A stretch of DNA of 64,000 bases from Desulfobacula sp. (GTDB taxonomy: Bacteria; Desulfobacterota; Desulfobacteria; Desulfobacterales; Desulfobacteraceae): assembly GCA_023701135.1 (NCBI GenBank), contig JAMPXP010000023.1, positions 17,377-81,376 on the forward strand. Direction: 5' to 3'. The translations under genes and the position numbers were made by a program. The notes below the pieces were generated by a model. That model had not been told where the DNA came from. It did not search any database and worked only from the letters and a program-made list of their open reading frames with translations. The stretch's first letter is position 1. Every line of letters starts with the position of its first letter. This document shows positions 1 through 7,858 of the stretch, in pieces.

Positions 1-241
1 GCAGACGGCCGGAAGCCCCCAGGAAATTCAGGACATCCATGGAAGGGGTCAGGGCATAGAACGGGTTCAGGCTGAATACCGTATTTCTGCCGCTATAGAT
101 CAGGCTGACGGCATACATGAAGATATTGCCGTAGATCATTGCCTTGAGGACAAATCCGGGGGTTAGAAAATCATGGTCAGGTCTTGTTCTGGTCATTCTT
201 CCGGCCTTATCAATAAATGTTCCGACGGATGGGATCGGCAT
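1..241 (-). CDS. Rhomboid-family intramembrane serine protease, N-terminal part (cut by window edge)
   Basis: Only about 80 N-terminal residues are inside the window; the gene runs off the left end. I translated this frame by hand. After a polar N-terminus comes a hydrophobic first membrane segment (YGNIFMYAVSLIYSG), then the segment LNPFYALTPS and FLGASG, which is the pattern found after transmembrane helix 1 in bacterial rhomboids. The catalytic Ser and His lie outside the window. The ATG at 241 overlaps the TAA of the upstream lipoprotein gene by one base, which suggests translational coupling; a second in-frame ATG lies at 196. Rhomboids cleave membrane proteins inside the bilayer; the substrate here is unknown. 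Confidence 0.6.
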   Translation of the reverse strand, partial: MPIPSVGTFIDKAGRMTRTRPDHDFLTPGFVLKAMIYGNIFMYAVSLIYSGRNTVFSLNPFYALTPSMDVLNFLGASGRL

Positions 242-840
242 TACTGTTGCAAGGCCTTTTTAAGGACCTCTTCCATGGACTGGTTGACAAATCGTTCAAG
301 CTTTTCCGGTGTAAAGGTCATCTCCGTTCTTTCAAGGGTCAGAGAAATGGGTATGGTTTTCAATTGATCGCCGTTGGTTTGTTTCCCGATGAACAGGGTG
401 AGGTCGATTTCAAGAACCATATCGGTGGTGGGCCCATTCTTTTTGGCCCGGCATTCAAATTTATTGATCTGTCCCGCCACAATCTGTTCAAATCCGCCGA
501 TGCTACCCTTTACACCATCGGGTGAGAGTTTCCAGGCAGCCATGGGGATGACCTCAAACCCGGTTTGCCGGAAATAATCGCCCACGGATGTATTGAGGGT
601 GTTTGCAAGGTTCATGCCCTGGACAAAATAGGTTTCCTGACTTCGGTCCATGAGGAGCCGGTATCCCACATATCCGCCGTTCCTGTCGGTCCTGTTGTCT
701 TTAAACGGGGCCAGGCCCATGACCCCGGTCTGGGTCTTTTCATGATCCGCCGTATAGGAAATGTTGATAAATTTCTGGCCGGGAGTGGCACATCCCAGCA
801 AGAGGAAAAGAACGAAGATCATCCAGCATTGTTTTTTCAT
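241..840 (-). CDS. Putative lipoprotein of unknown function (YajG-like)
   Basis: A 199-residue protein with a lipoprotein signal peptide: two lysines, a hydrophobic core and the lipobox LLGC with Cys17 as the probable lipidated residue. The rest is soluble and mixed alpha/beta, with a segment (VGYRLLMDRSQ) and a C-terminal helix (MEEVLKKALQQ) that recall YajG-like periplasmic lipoproteins; that family call is tentative. Its stop overlaps the start of the rhomboid gene, and the 180-residue gene upstream is 19 bp away, so the three are probably one transcript. No enzymatic motif is visible. Confidence 0.65.
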   Translation of the reverse strand: MKKQCWMIFVLFLLLGCATPGQKFINISYTADHEKTQTGVMGLAPFKDNRTDRNGGYVGYRLLMDRSQETYFVQGMNLANTLNTSVGDYFRQTGFEVIPMAAWKLSPDGVKGSIGGFEQIVAGQINKFECRAKKNGPTTDMVLEIDLTLFIGKQTNGDQLKTIPISLTLERTEMTFTPEKLERFVNQSMEEVLKKALQQ

Positions 841-859
841 GAAGCAGTCTCCTTTTTTA

Positions 860-1402
860 TTAATTTAGTTTGATATCATCGATGGTGATGGTATTTAAAT
901 ATTCTTTGACGGCCCCCAGGGTCAGGGTAAACATTTTTGTTCCAAAGAGGACGGCGACGGCATTGTCTGCACTGCCACAGGTTGATGCAAAGGCGGGTCC
1001 GATGATGACGGCAGGATTTTGGGAGGTTTCCGGATTGTTTTGCATGGCATGGAGATAGGTATCGAGCCGTTCTTTCAGGATGTTGAAATAATCAACGGAT
1101 TTGCCTGTGGTGGTCTGGGTCAGACTGGAAATGCTGCCGGAGATCTCCCTGATATTTTCCCAGAAGATCTGGGTCAGCGGTCCTTTGTTTTTATCCGCAG
1201 CCGGCATGAAAAAAGAAAGGGCCCACCCCACACTGAGAATTTTAAGCAATTGAAGTTCATATTCGATGGTGGTTTTGTTCAGGCTGGAATCGGCAGGAAT
1301 GGCGGCCAGAAGCTCTTTTAAATCGGTCCTGTCAATGGCAAAGGCAGAAAGAGCCTGGGCCGTTTTTTCAACATTCATGCTTATTTTATGTTCCTGTTCC
1401 AT
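860..1402 (-). CDS. Hypothetical protein, 180 aa
   Basis: Not recognised. It has no clear signal peptide and is largely helical. The central hydrophobic stretch ILSVGWALSFFMP could be a membrane segment or a buried helix. The C-terminal third (PAVIIGPAFASTCGSADNA) is rich in small residues. A start at ATG 1402 has a GAGG-like Shine-Dalgarno (reverse of cctc) a few bases upstream. It is the first gene of a probable three-gene minus-strand unit with the lipoprotein and rhomboid genes, so a cell-envelope role is possible but only by association. Confidence 0.6.
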   Translation of the reverse strand: MEQEHKISMNVEKTAQALSAFAIDRTDLKELLAAIPADSSLNKTTIEYELQLLKILSVGWALSFFMPAADKNKGPLTQIFWENIREISGSISSLTQTTTGKSVDYFNILKERLDTYLHAMQNNPETSQNPAVIIGPAFASTCGSADNAVAVLFGTKMFTLTLGAVKEYLNTITIDDIKLN

Positions 1403-1452
1403 GAGTTTCCTCTTTGCATTAAATTCATGTACAAATTAATTCACTTATGTCA

Positions 1453-1458
1453 TATAAT
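1453..1458 (+). promoter_or_regulatory. Probable -10 box for the moaD-like gene
   Basis: A perfect TATAAT lies in the 100-bp gap between the divergent minus-strand unit and the MoaD-like gene. The only -35-like element is weak (TGTACA, 19 bp upstream). Transcription from here would start near 1465, inside the longer possible reading frame beginning at 1461, which supports the ATG at 1506 as the real start. Confidence 0.4.
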
Positions 1459-1505
1459 CTATGGTCTTAATAGCAGCACAAACAAAAAGAGTAAACTTAA
1501 AAACA

Positions 1506-1736
1506 ATGATCAAAATTGACCTCAGACTGTTTGTGACCTTATCCGGATATCTTCCGGAAAACAATGAATGCTTTGAAATTCATGGGGATACAACCGTGGA
1601 AAAACTGGTCCGGGACCTGGGTATTCCGGACGGGCTTGTGAAGCTTATTTTTATCAACGGAAAGCGTCAGGACCGGACCTATATTTTGAAAGAGGGAGAC
1701 AGGGTCGGGCTCTTCCCGCCCGTCGGAGGCGGATAA
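1506..1736 (+). CDS. MoaD/ThiS-family sulfur-carrier protein
   Basis: A 76-residue ubiquitin-fold protein ending in a diglycine (VGLFPPVGGG), the hallmark of sulfur carriers that are adenylated and thiocarboxylated at the C-terminus. The segment VKLIFINGKRQDR followed by LKEGDRVGLFPP matches the beta-grasp core of MoaD/ThiS proteins. I chose ATG 1506 over an in-frame start at 1461 because the latter overlaps the likely -10 box. The E1-like gene begins four bases after the stop, which supports an E1/carrier pair. Whether it serves molybdopterin or tungstopterin, thiamin or another thiolation pathway cannot be told from sequence. Confidence 0.8.
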   Translation: MIKIDLRLFVTLSGYLPENNECFEIHGDTTVEKLVRDLGIPDGLVKLIFINGKRQDRTYILKEGDRVGLFPPVGGG

Positions 1737-1739
1737 GCA

Positions 1740-2441
1740 ATGGAGGCATTTAAAGAACGGTATGACCGCAATTTCAACACCTTCTCCCCTGATGAGCAGA
1801 AAAAGCTGGGGGCCTCCACGGTGGCCATTATCGGCCTGGGGGGCCTGGGCGGCGGTGTCTGCGAAATGCTGGCCAGGGTTGGAATCGGCAGGCTGATCCT
1901 GGTGGACGGGGATGTGTTTGAAGCCAGTAATTTAAACCGCCAGGTATTGAGTGAAGAGCGGCTCATGGGGGTTCCCAAGGCAGAGGCGGCAAGGGACAGG
2001 GTGAGAGCCGTCAATTCAGGGATTGAGGTGATTCATCGCATCGAATTTCTGGATGAACGAACCCTTTACGACACCATAAAAGGGTCCGATGTGGTCATGG
2101 ATTGCCTGGATTCCATTGACACGCGGTTCAAACTCCAGGATGCGGCAAAAAAAGCAAAGATATCCATTGTCTCCGGCGCCATAGCAGGGGTCACCGGCCA
2201 GGTTACCGCCATTTTTCCGGAAGACAAGGGGTATGCCCTGATATATGGGGAAAAAAGCCGGAAACAGGGAAAGGGTGTGGAAACAAAAACCGGGAATATT
2301 GCCTATTGCGCTCTTTTCACGGCAGCCCTCCAGTCTTCGGAATGTGTGAAGATTATTTTAAACCGCGGGGATATCCTGCGCAATAAGCTCTTGATCGCAG
2401 AGCTGTGGACCAATCTCTTTGAGGTGATGGATCTTGTCTGA
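1740..2441 (+). CDS. ThiF/MoeB/HesA-family E1-like adenylyltransferase
   Basis: A 233-residue E1-like protein. The glycine-rich nucleotide site (IIGLGGLGGGVCE) sits near residues 30-42, followed by the acidic strand end (LVDGDVFEASNLNRQ) typical of MoeB/ThiF/HesA. The family adenylates the C-terminal glycine of a small beta-grasp carrier, here presumably the MoaD-like protein encoded just upstream. No CxxC pairs are present, so the structural zinc site of MoeB and ThiF seems lost; this resembles some HesA-like and activating-enzyme variants. Its stop overlaps the TTG start of the sirtuin gene, indicating co-translation. Confidence 0.8.
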   Translation: MEAFKERYDRNFNTFSPDEQKKLGASTVAIIGLGGLGGGVCEMLARVGIGRLILVDGDVFEASNLNRQVLSEERLMGVPKAEAARDRVRAVNSGIEVIHRIEFLDERTLYDTIKGSDVVMDCLDSIDTRFKLQDAAKKAKISIVSGAIAGVTGQVTAIFPEDKGYALIYGEKSRKQGKGVETKTGNIAYCALFTAALQSSECVKIILNRGDILRNKLLIAELWTNLFEVMDLV

Positions 2442-3177
2442 TACCTATCAACAGGCGGCCGATATCATCAGATCGGCCAAACGCTGTGTGGCCTTTACGG
2501 GCGCCGGTATTTCCGTTGAAAGCGGCATTCCCCCCTTTAGGGGAGAAAACGGTCTCTGGAATAAATATGATCCCGAGACCTTTGACATCCGTTATTTTTA
2601 CACCCATACCAAAGCATCCTGGGAAGTCATCCGGGAGATCTTTTATGATCTTTTCGGAAAGGTTGTCCCTAATTTTGCCCATTATGCCCTGGCCCAACTG
2701 GAGTCAATGGGATTGCTCGGTTCCGTGATTACCCAGAACGTGGATAACCTTCATTATGATGCCGGCAGCAGAACCGTCCATGAATTTCACGGATCATTGA
2801 AAAAACTGGTCTGCCTAGGCTGCCGGGCAAAATACACGATTTCGGAGATTGACCTCACCTGCCTGCCGCCGGAATGCGGAAAATGCGGCAAGGTTTTAAA
2901 ACCGGATGTGATTTTTTTTGGAGAGGCCATTCCGGAGCCTGCCCGGACCCATTCATTCAATGAAACCAGAATCGCCGATTGCTTTATCCTGATCGGGACC
3001 ACGGGAGCAGTGGCGCCGGCCAATATGATACCGCCGGCCGCCAGGGCAAACGGCGCAAAAATCATTGAAATCAATCCCGTGGTCTCTGAATACACCCATT
3101 CGGTCACGGATGTGTTTCTGAAGGAAAAAGCCACAACAGCCATGGAAAGATTAATGGATGAAATCAAAGGAAAATGA
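2434..3177 (+). CDS. Sir2-family NAD-dependent protein deacylase
   Basis: A 247-residue sirtuin. The NAD-binding motif FTGAGISVESGIPPFRG is near residue 22, TQNVDNLHYDAG near 97, and the catalytic histidine is in HEFHGS. Two cysteine pairs (CLGC and CGKC) form the zinc-binding module. Sirtuins remove acyl groups from lysines while consuming NAD. The start is TTG at 2434, overlapping the upstream stop, with a GAGG Shine-Dalgarno near 2421. Its place between an E1/carrier pair and glycogen genes suggests metabolic regulation by deacylation, which is inference only. Confidence 0.9.
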   Translation: MSDTYQQAADIIRSAKRCVAFTGAGISVESGIPPFRGENGLWNKYDPETFDIRYFYTHTKASWEVIREIFYDLFGKVVPNFAHYALAQLESMGLLGSVITQNVDNLHYDAGSRTVHEFHGSLKKLVCLGCRAKYTISEIDLTCLPPECGKCGKVLKPDVIFFGEAIPEPARTHSFNETRIADCFILIGTTGAVAPANMIPPAARANGAKIIEINPVVSEYTHSVTDVFLKEKATTAMERLMDEIKGK

Positions 3178-3196
3178 TCGATAAAAGGAGTCTTCA

Positions 3197-3532
3197 ATGC
3201 CGGGAGATTGTATTTTCTGCAAGATCGTCAAAAAAGAGATGCCTGCTGAATTTTTATATGAAGATGAGGTCTGCGTGGTTTTCAGGGACATTCACCCTGC
3301 CGCACCGGTCCATCTCTTGATTGTGCCGAAACACCATATCAGAAGCGTCAATGATTTGAAAAATGAAGAGGAAGCCATTGTGTCCCATCTTTTTCTGACG
3401 GCAAGGGATATGGCAAGGCAGAGCGGGGTCAGGGACTCGGGATATAAGCTCTTGTTCAATGTGGAAAAGGGCGGGGGGCAGGTGATTTTTCACCTTCACC
3501 TGCATTTGATCGGCGGCTGGAAAAGACCATGA
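3197..3532 (+). CDS. HIT-family (histidine triad) nucleotide hydrolase
   Basis: A 111-residue HIT protein. It begins with the family signature CIFCKIVKKEMPA and ends with the catalytic triad HLHLHLIGG, where the middle histidine is the nucleophile. HINT-type enzymes hydrolyse adenosine phosphoramidates and aminoacyl adenylates. Length and organisation match bacterial HinT. A Shine-Dalgarno (AAAGGAG) precedes ATG 3197. The stop overlaps the start of the debranching-enzyme gene by four bases (ATGA), so the two are translationally coupled. Confidence 0.9.
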   Translation: MPGDCIFCKIVKKEMPAEFLYEDEVCVVFRDIHPAAPVHLLIVPKHHIRSVNDLKNEEEAIVSHLFLTARDMARQSGVRDSGYKLLFNVEKGGGQVIFHLHLHLIGGWKRP

Positions 3533-6500
3533 TAAAGGATGTCACGGTCATCCAGATCCCGGCGCCGGGAGAATCCCGGGTCATGTATGGCGGAGATTGT
3601 GTCCGGTTTGAACTCCTGCTTTCAAAAAAGGTGGCCGGCCGGGCCTGGGTCAGGACGAATCTCGGTTCTGCCGCCGTGTCCAGGCGGGAAATCATTTCCC
3701 GCATTGAGAAAAACGAAATCAAGCTGGATGAAGCCTGGTACGATATTGAAATGGAACAAAAGGACGATCTTGTTTTTCAGATTGCCCTGCCCCTTCATCA
3801 GACCGGATATTTCCAGGCCAAATGTTTTTTTATCCCGGAAAAGACCACCATTCCCATCTGGCCCCAGGGCAAAAATTCCATTATCAATGTGGAGCCGCCG
3901 GGCACCTGCTGCGCCAATATCATTTACAACGCCTTTGTCCGGCAGTTCGGTACATCCAAGTCCGGGGCCGTTGAAGATAAGGACCTGTCGGCCATCATCA
4001 AACAACTGGATGCCAAGGGGTATACGGTTATCCCGGAATCCGGGAAATTCAGGGATTTAAAGCGGGAAGTGGAATTTATTTTTTCCCGCCTGGGGTGCAG
4101 GGTCCTGCACCTTCTGCCCATCCATCCCACCCCCACCACCTTTGCCAGGATGGGAAGGTTCGGCAGCCCCTACGCAGCCCTGAATTTTACGGAAGTGGAC
4201 CCGGCCCTGGCCGAATTCGATCCTTCGGCCACCCCCCTGGAGCAGTTCATGGAACTGGCCGATACGGTGCATTTCCATAACGGTTATATTTTTATGGACA
4301 TTGCCATCAACCATACCGGCTGGGCCGCGTCCATCCATGAAACCAACCCGGAATGGCTGGTCCGAGGGGATGACGGTAGGATCGAGGCCCCCGGTGCCTG
4401 GGGAACCGTCTGGGCCGATCTTACAAAACTGGACTATACCAATATCGACCTCTGGAAATACATGGCCGATGTGTTTCTGCTCTGGTGCCACAGGGGAGTG
4501 GACGGGTTCCGGTGCGATGCCGGGTATATGGTGCCGGTTGAAGCCTGGGAATATATTGTGGCCAAGGTCAGGACCGAATATCCGGAAACCCTTTTTTTTC
4601 TGGAAGGGCTTGGCGGACTCATTTCAACCACGCGAACCCTGCTGAGCAGGGCCAATTTCAACTGGGCCTATTCGGAATTGTTCCAGAATTATACCCGGGA
4701 AGAGATTTCCCGGTATCTGCCCCTGGTCCATGATATTTCCGATACCTGCGGAAATCTGATCCATTTTGCCGAAACCCATGACAATAACCGGCTGGCTGCG
4801 GTTTCAAAACAATATGCAAAAATGAGGGCGGCCCTTTCCGCTCTTTTCTCCGTCTGCGGCGGGTTTGGATTCGCCAACGGCGTGGAATGGTTCGCCACCC
4901 AGAAGATTGATGTCCATGAATCTTCCAGCCTGAACTGGGGGGACAAGGTCAACCAGGTGGATCATATTGCAAAATTAAATCTGATCCTGAAACACCACCC
5001 CACTTTTTTTGCCCACACAAAACTCGCCCTGATTCAGAAAAACCAGTCCGAATGCCTGGTTCTCCTGCGGCATAATGAAGAATACCGTAAAAAACTCCTG
5101 ATTCTGGTGAACCTGGACTGTACTGATCCGGGGGAAGCCATCTGGAGCCGCTCTGATGCGGGGATTAAGGAGATTTTCCTGGTGGATCTGATTTCCGGGA
5201 CCACCATAAAAACAGAAGAAGAAGGAGACCGATTTGTCTTCAGGCTTGCACCGGGAGAAGTCCTGGCCCTGACCCCTGATCCGGAAGACTTGAATCAGCT
5301 AGAACTGAGCCGCCGGGAGAAGAGCGAGGCCCCGGAAAGGGTCTATCTTCAGAAACTGAAAGCCAGGGTCCTGTCCATCCGGACGGTATTCAACGGATAC
5401 GGCCATGTTAAAAATATTGATATTGAGAAAGAAGCCCTTGAATTTGCACAGCGCCCGGCAGAATTCATCCGCTCCCTGAACAAAAATTCAGAGGAATGCC
5501 CTGTGGTTGAATTTCAATTTGAAAGGGATTTACGGCGCCAGTTGATGGTTCCGCCCGGTTTTTTCCTTCTCATCACCTGCAAGACAGGATTCAGGGCTGA
5601 AATTCTGGACGAAAGCAGAACCTCAAAAACATCCCTGGGGTATGAGGAAGGCCTGCCGACACCGGATAAACGAGGGTTTTTCGCAGTCTTTCACCCCTTT
5701 GAAATCCGGAACCAGCATAAGGAATATTCCCTCATCCTGAGGGTGTTTGAACCTGACGGCACACGGGTCGAAAAGGTGTTTATCCTGTCCCTTGCCCCCT
5801 TTGAGTCCCTTTATATGAACGCCTCCTTTGCCCGGAAGGAGATTGTCCGGACCCCTTCCCTCAAATTACTGGGCACCACGGCAAAGGGAGGGATGATGCG
5901 GGCCGCAGCCTGGTGGGGCAGGCTCGACAGCCGCTATGATGCCTTTTTGGGGGCCAACCTGGACAAGACCATGCCGGAAAACCGGTGGATGGTGCTTTCA
6001 AGATGCAGGATCTGGGCCATATTTCAGGGGTATTCAAGGGAACTCTTGCCCGATTGTCTGGAACGGTTCACTTTTTCATACCATAACGGCGGCCGGTGGC
6101 TGTTTCGGGTGCCTACATCCGAGGGCAAATACTATGCCCTTGAATTGGACCTGTCCATTGACCATGAGGAAAACCAGGTCCTTTTGATCGTCCGGCGAAG
6201 CTCCTCCGGCAAGGATTCGAAATTTCTCCTCGAAGACAAAAAAGGCATTACCCTGGTCATCCGCCCCGATATTGAGGACCGGTGTTTTCATGACCCGGTC
6301 AAGGCCTATACGGGTCCGGAAACGAACTGGCCCGGAGCGGTCACGGCCTATGAAAAAGGCTTTGAGTTTTCCCTGTCAAACGGAAAAAAATTAGGAGTCG
6401 TCCTGTCCAGGGGGGAATTCCATCATGAGCCGGAATGGTATTATATGGTCCACCGGTCCATGGAAGCCGAGAGGGGGCTTGACCCGGATTCCGATCTGTT

Positions 6501-7842
6501 CAGTCCCGGCTGGTTCAGTGTTTCCTGTTTAGGCGGGGACCAAGTTATGCTCAATGTCTTTGTCAGGGAAAATCATGAAGATCCCCGGCAATTCGACAAA
6601 CCCCTTGACCTTTTGGAAGAATTATCCTTTGAGAAAGGAATACCCCTCCCTGATGCGGTATATAAAAGCCTGGATGCCTTTATCGTTTCCCGGGGAACGG
6701 AAAAAACCGTCGTTGCCGGATATCCCTGGTTTCTGGACTGGGGAAGGGACAGCCTTATTTTCTGCCGGGCCCTCATCGAGCTGGGTCGGGTGCCCGAGGC
6801 CTTGTCCGTTTTACGTCTTTTCGGCCGGTTCGAAGACCAGGGGACCCTGCCCAATATGATCTGCGGAAAGGATGCGGCCAATATTGAGACCTCGGATGCC
6901 CCCCTCTGGTTTTTTGCCTGCTGCAAAGATCTTCTGGAAAAAGAAAAGAGCCGGGAGTTCTTAAACGAAAGCCTGGGCAATCGGTCCATCCGGGAAATCC
7001 TCATTTCCATGGCCCATTCCCTGATCACCGGAACCAAAACAGGAGTGAAGGCCGACCCTGAGACCCTTTTAATTTACAGCCCCTCCCATTTTACCTGGAT
7101 GGACACCAATTTTCCGGCCGGGTCTCCGAGACAGGGCTATCCCGTTGAAATCCAGGCCCTCTGGTATAATGCCCTGGTCCTGCTCTCAACCATTGATGAC
7201 GGGCCTGAATCCGGGTGGAAGACAAAAGCGGACCTTGTCCGGGAGTCCATTCAAAATCTATTTTATCTTCCCGCCAAGGGGTATTTTTCCGATTGTCTCC
7301 ATACCGCCGGTCCCGTGGGAGCGAAAAATGCGGTTGCCGATGATGCTTTAAGACCGAACCAGTTGTTTTTGTTTACTTTTGACGTCATACAAGATATGAA
7401 ACAGGTACGGACCTGTGTGGAGACCTGTCAGGAGCTGCTGGTGCCCGGAGGCATCCGGAGCCTTGCCGACAGAAGGGTTGAATATCCTATCCCGGTCTAT
7501 TATCATGGCCGGTTGCTGAATGACCCCCATCACCCTTATTGGGGAGAATATAAGGGAGATGAAGACACAAAAAGAAAACCGGCCTATCATAACGGAACGG
7601 CCTGGACCTGGCCTTTTCCCGTTTTTTGTGAAGCCTGGGCCAGGGCCTTCGGGAAAAACAGCCATGCCACCTGTCTGGCTTGGCTGGGCAGTGTGCTGAA
7701 TTTGATGAGAACCGGTGCAGCAGGCTATATCCCTGAAATCCTGGATGGGGATTACCCCCATACGCCCAGGGGATGTGACGCCCAGGCCTGGGGATCCAGC
7801 GAGGCAGCTAGGGTGATGCATAAATTGTTGAGTAAATTTTAG
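3529..7842 (+). CDS. Bifunctional glycogen debranching enzyme (GH13 + GDE C-terminal domain)
   Basis: A 1437-residue protein with two catalytic modules. After an N-terminal beta-rich region, a GH13 barrel spans roughly residues 150-560, with DIAINH, nucleophile Asp330 in GFRCDAGY, acid/base Glu359 in FLEGLGG and Asp418 in AETHDNN. After a long central region, an (alpha/alpha)6 amylo-1,6-glucosidase-like domain starts near residue 1060 (PWFLDWGRDSLIF) and includes QALWYNALV and NGTAWTWPFPVF. This is the architecture of eukaryotic AGL, which combines 4-alpha-glucanotransferase and alpha-1,6-glucosidase. It should remove limit-dextrin branches so that the downstream phosphorylase can continue. 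Both halves keep their key residues, so both are probably active. Confidence 0.88.
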   Translation: MIKDVTVIQIPAPGESRVMYGGDCVRFELLLSKKVAGRAWVRTNLGSAAVSRREIISRIEKNEIKLDEAWYDIEMEQKDDLVFQIALPLHQTGYFQAKCFFIPEKTTIPIWPQGKNSIINVEPPGTCCANIIYNAFVRQFGTSKSGAVEDKDLSAIIKQLDAKGYTVIPESGKFRDLKREVEFIFSRLGCRVLHLLPIHPTPTTFARMGRFGSPYAALNFTEVDPALAEFDPSATPLEQFMELADTVHFHNGYIFMDIAINHTGWAASIHETNPEWLVRGDDGRIEAPGAWGTVWADLTKLDYTNIDLWKYMADVFLLWCHRGVDGFRCDAGYMVPVEAWEYIVAKVRTEYPETLFFLEGLGGLISTTRTLLSRANFNWAYSELFQNYTREEISRYLPLVHDISDTCGNLIHFAETHDNNRLAAVSKQYAKMRAALSALFSVCGGFGFANGVEWFATQKIDVHESSSLNWGDKVNQVDHIAKLNLILKHHPTFFAHTKLALIQKNQSECLVLLRHNEEYRKKLLILVNLDCTDPGEAIWSRSDAGIKEIFLVDLISGTTIKTEEEGDRFVFRLAPGEVLALTPDPEDLNQLELSRREKSEAPERVYLQKLKARVLSIRTVFNGYGHVKNIDIEKEALEFAQRPAEFIRSLNKNSEECPVVEFQFERDLRRQLMVPPGFFLLITCKTGFRAEILDESRTSKTSLGYEEGLPTPDKRGFFAVFHPFEIRNQHKEYSLILRVFEPDGTRVEKVFILSLAPFESLYMNASFARKEIVRTPSLKLLGTTAKGGMMRAAAWWGRLDSRYDAFLGANLDKTMPENRWMVLSRCRIWAIFQGYSRELLPDCLERFTFSYHNGGRWLFRVPTSEGKYYALELDLSIDHEENQVLLIVRRSSSGKDSKFLLEDKKGITLVIRPDIEDRCFHDPVKAYTGPETNWPGAVTAYEKGFEFSLSNGKKLGVVLSRGEFHHEPEWYYMVHRSMEAERGLDPDSDLFSPGWFSVSCLGGDQVMLNVFVRENHEDPRQFDKPLDLLEELSFEKGIPLPDAVYKSLDAFIVSRGTEKTVVAGYPWFLDWGRDSLIFCRALIELGRVPEALSVLRLFGRFEDQGTLPNMICGKDAANIETSDAPLWFFACCKDLLEKEKSREFLNESLGNRSIREILISMAHSLITGTKTGVKADPETLLIYSPSHFTWMDTNFPAGSPRQGYPVEIQALWYNALVLLSTIDDGPESGWKTKADLVRESIQNLFYLPAKGYFSDCLHTAGPVGAKNAVADDALRPNQLFLFTFDVIQDMKQVRTCVETCQELLVPGGIRSLADRRVEYPIPVYYHGRLLNDPHHPYWGEYKGDEDTKRKPAYHNGTAWTWPFPVFCEAWARAFGKNSHATCLAWLGSVLNLMRTGAAGYIPEILDGDYPHTPRGCDAQAWGSSEAARVMHKLLSKF

Positions 7843-7858
7843 GGAGAAAGTTTGTCAT

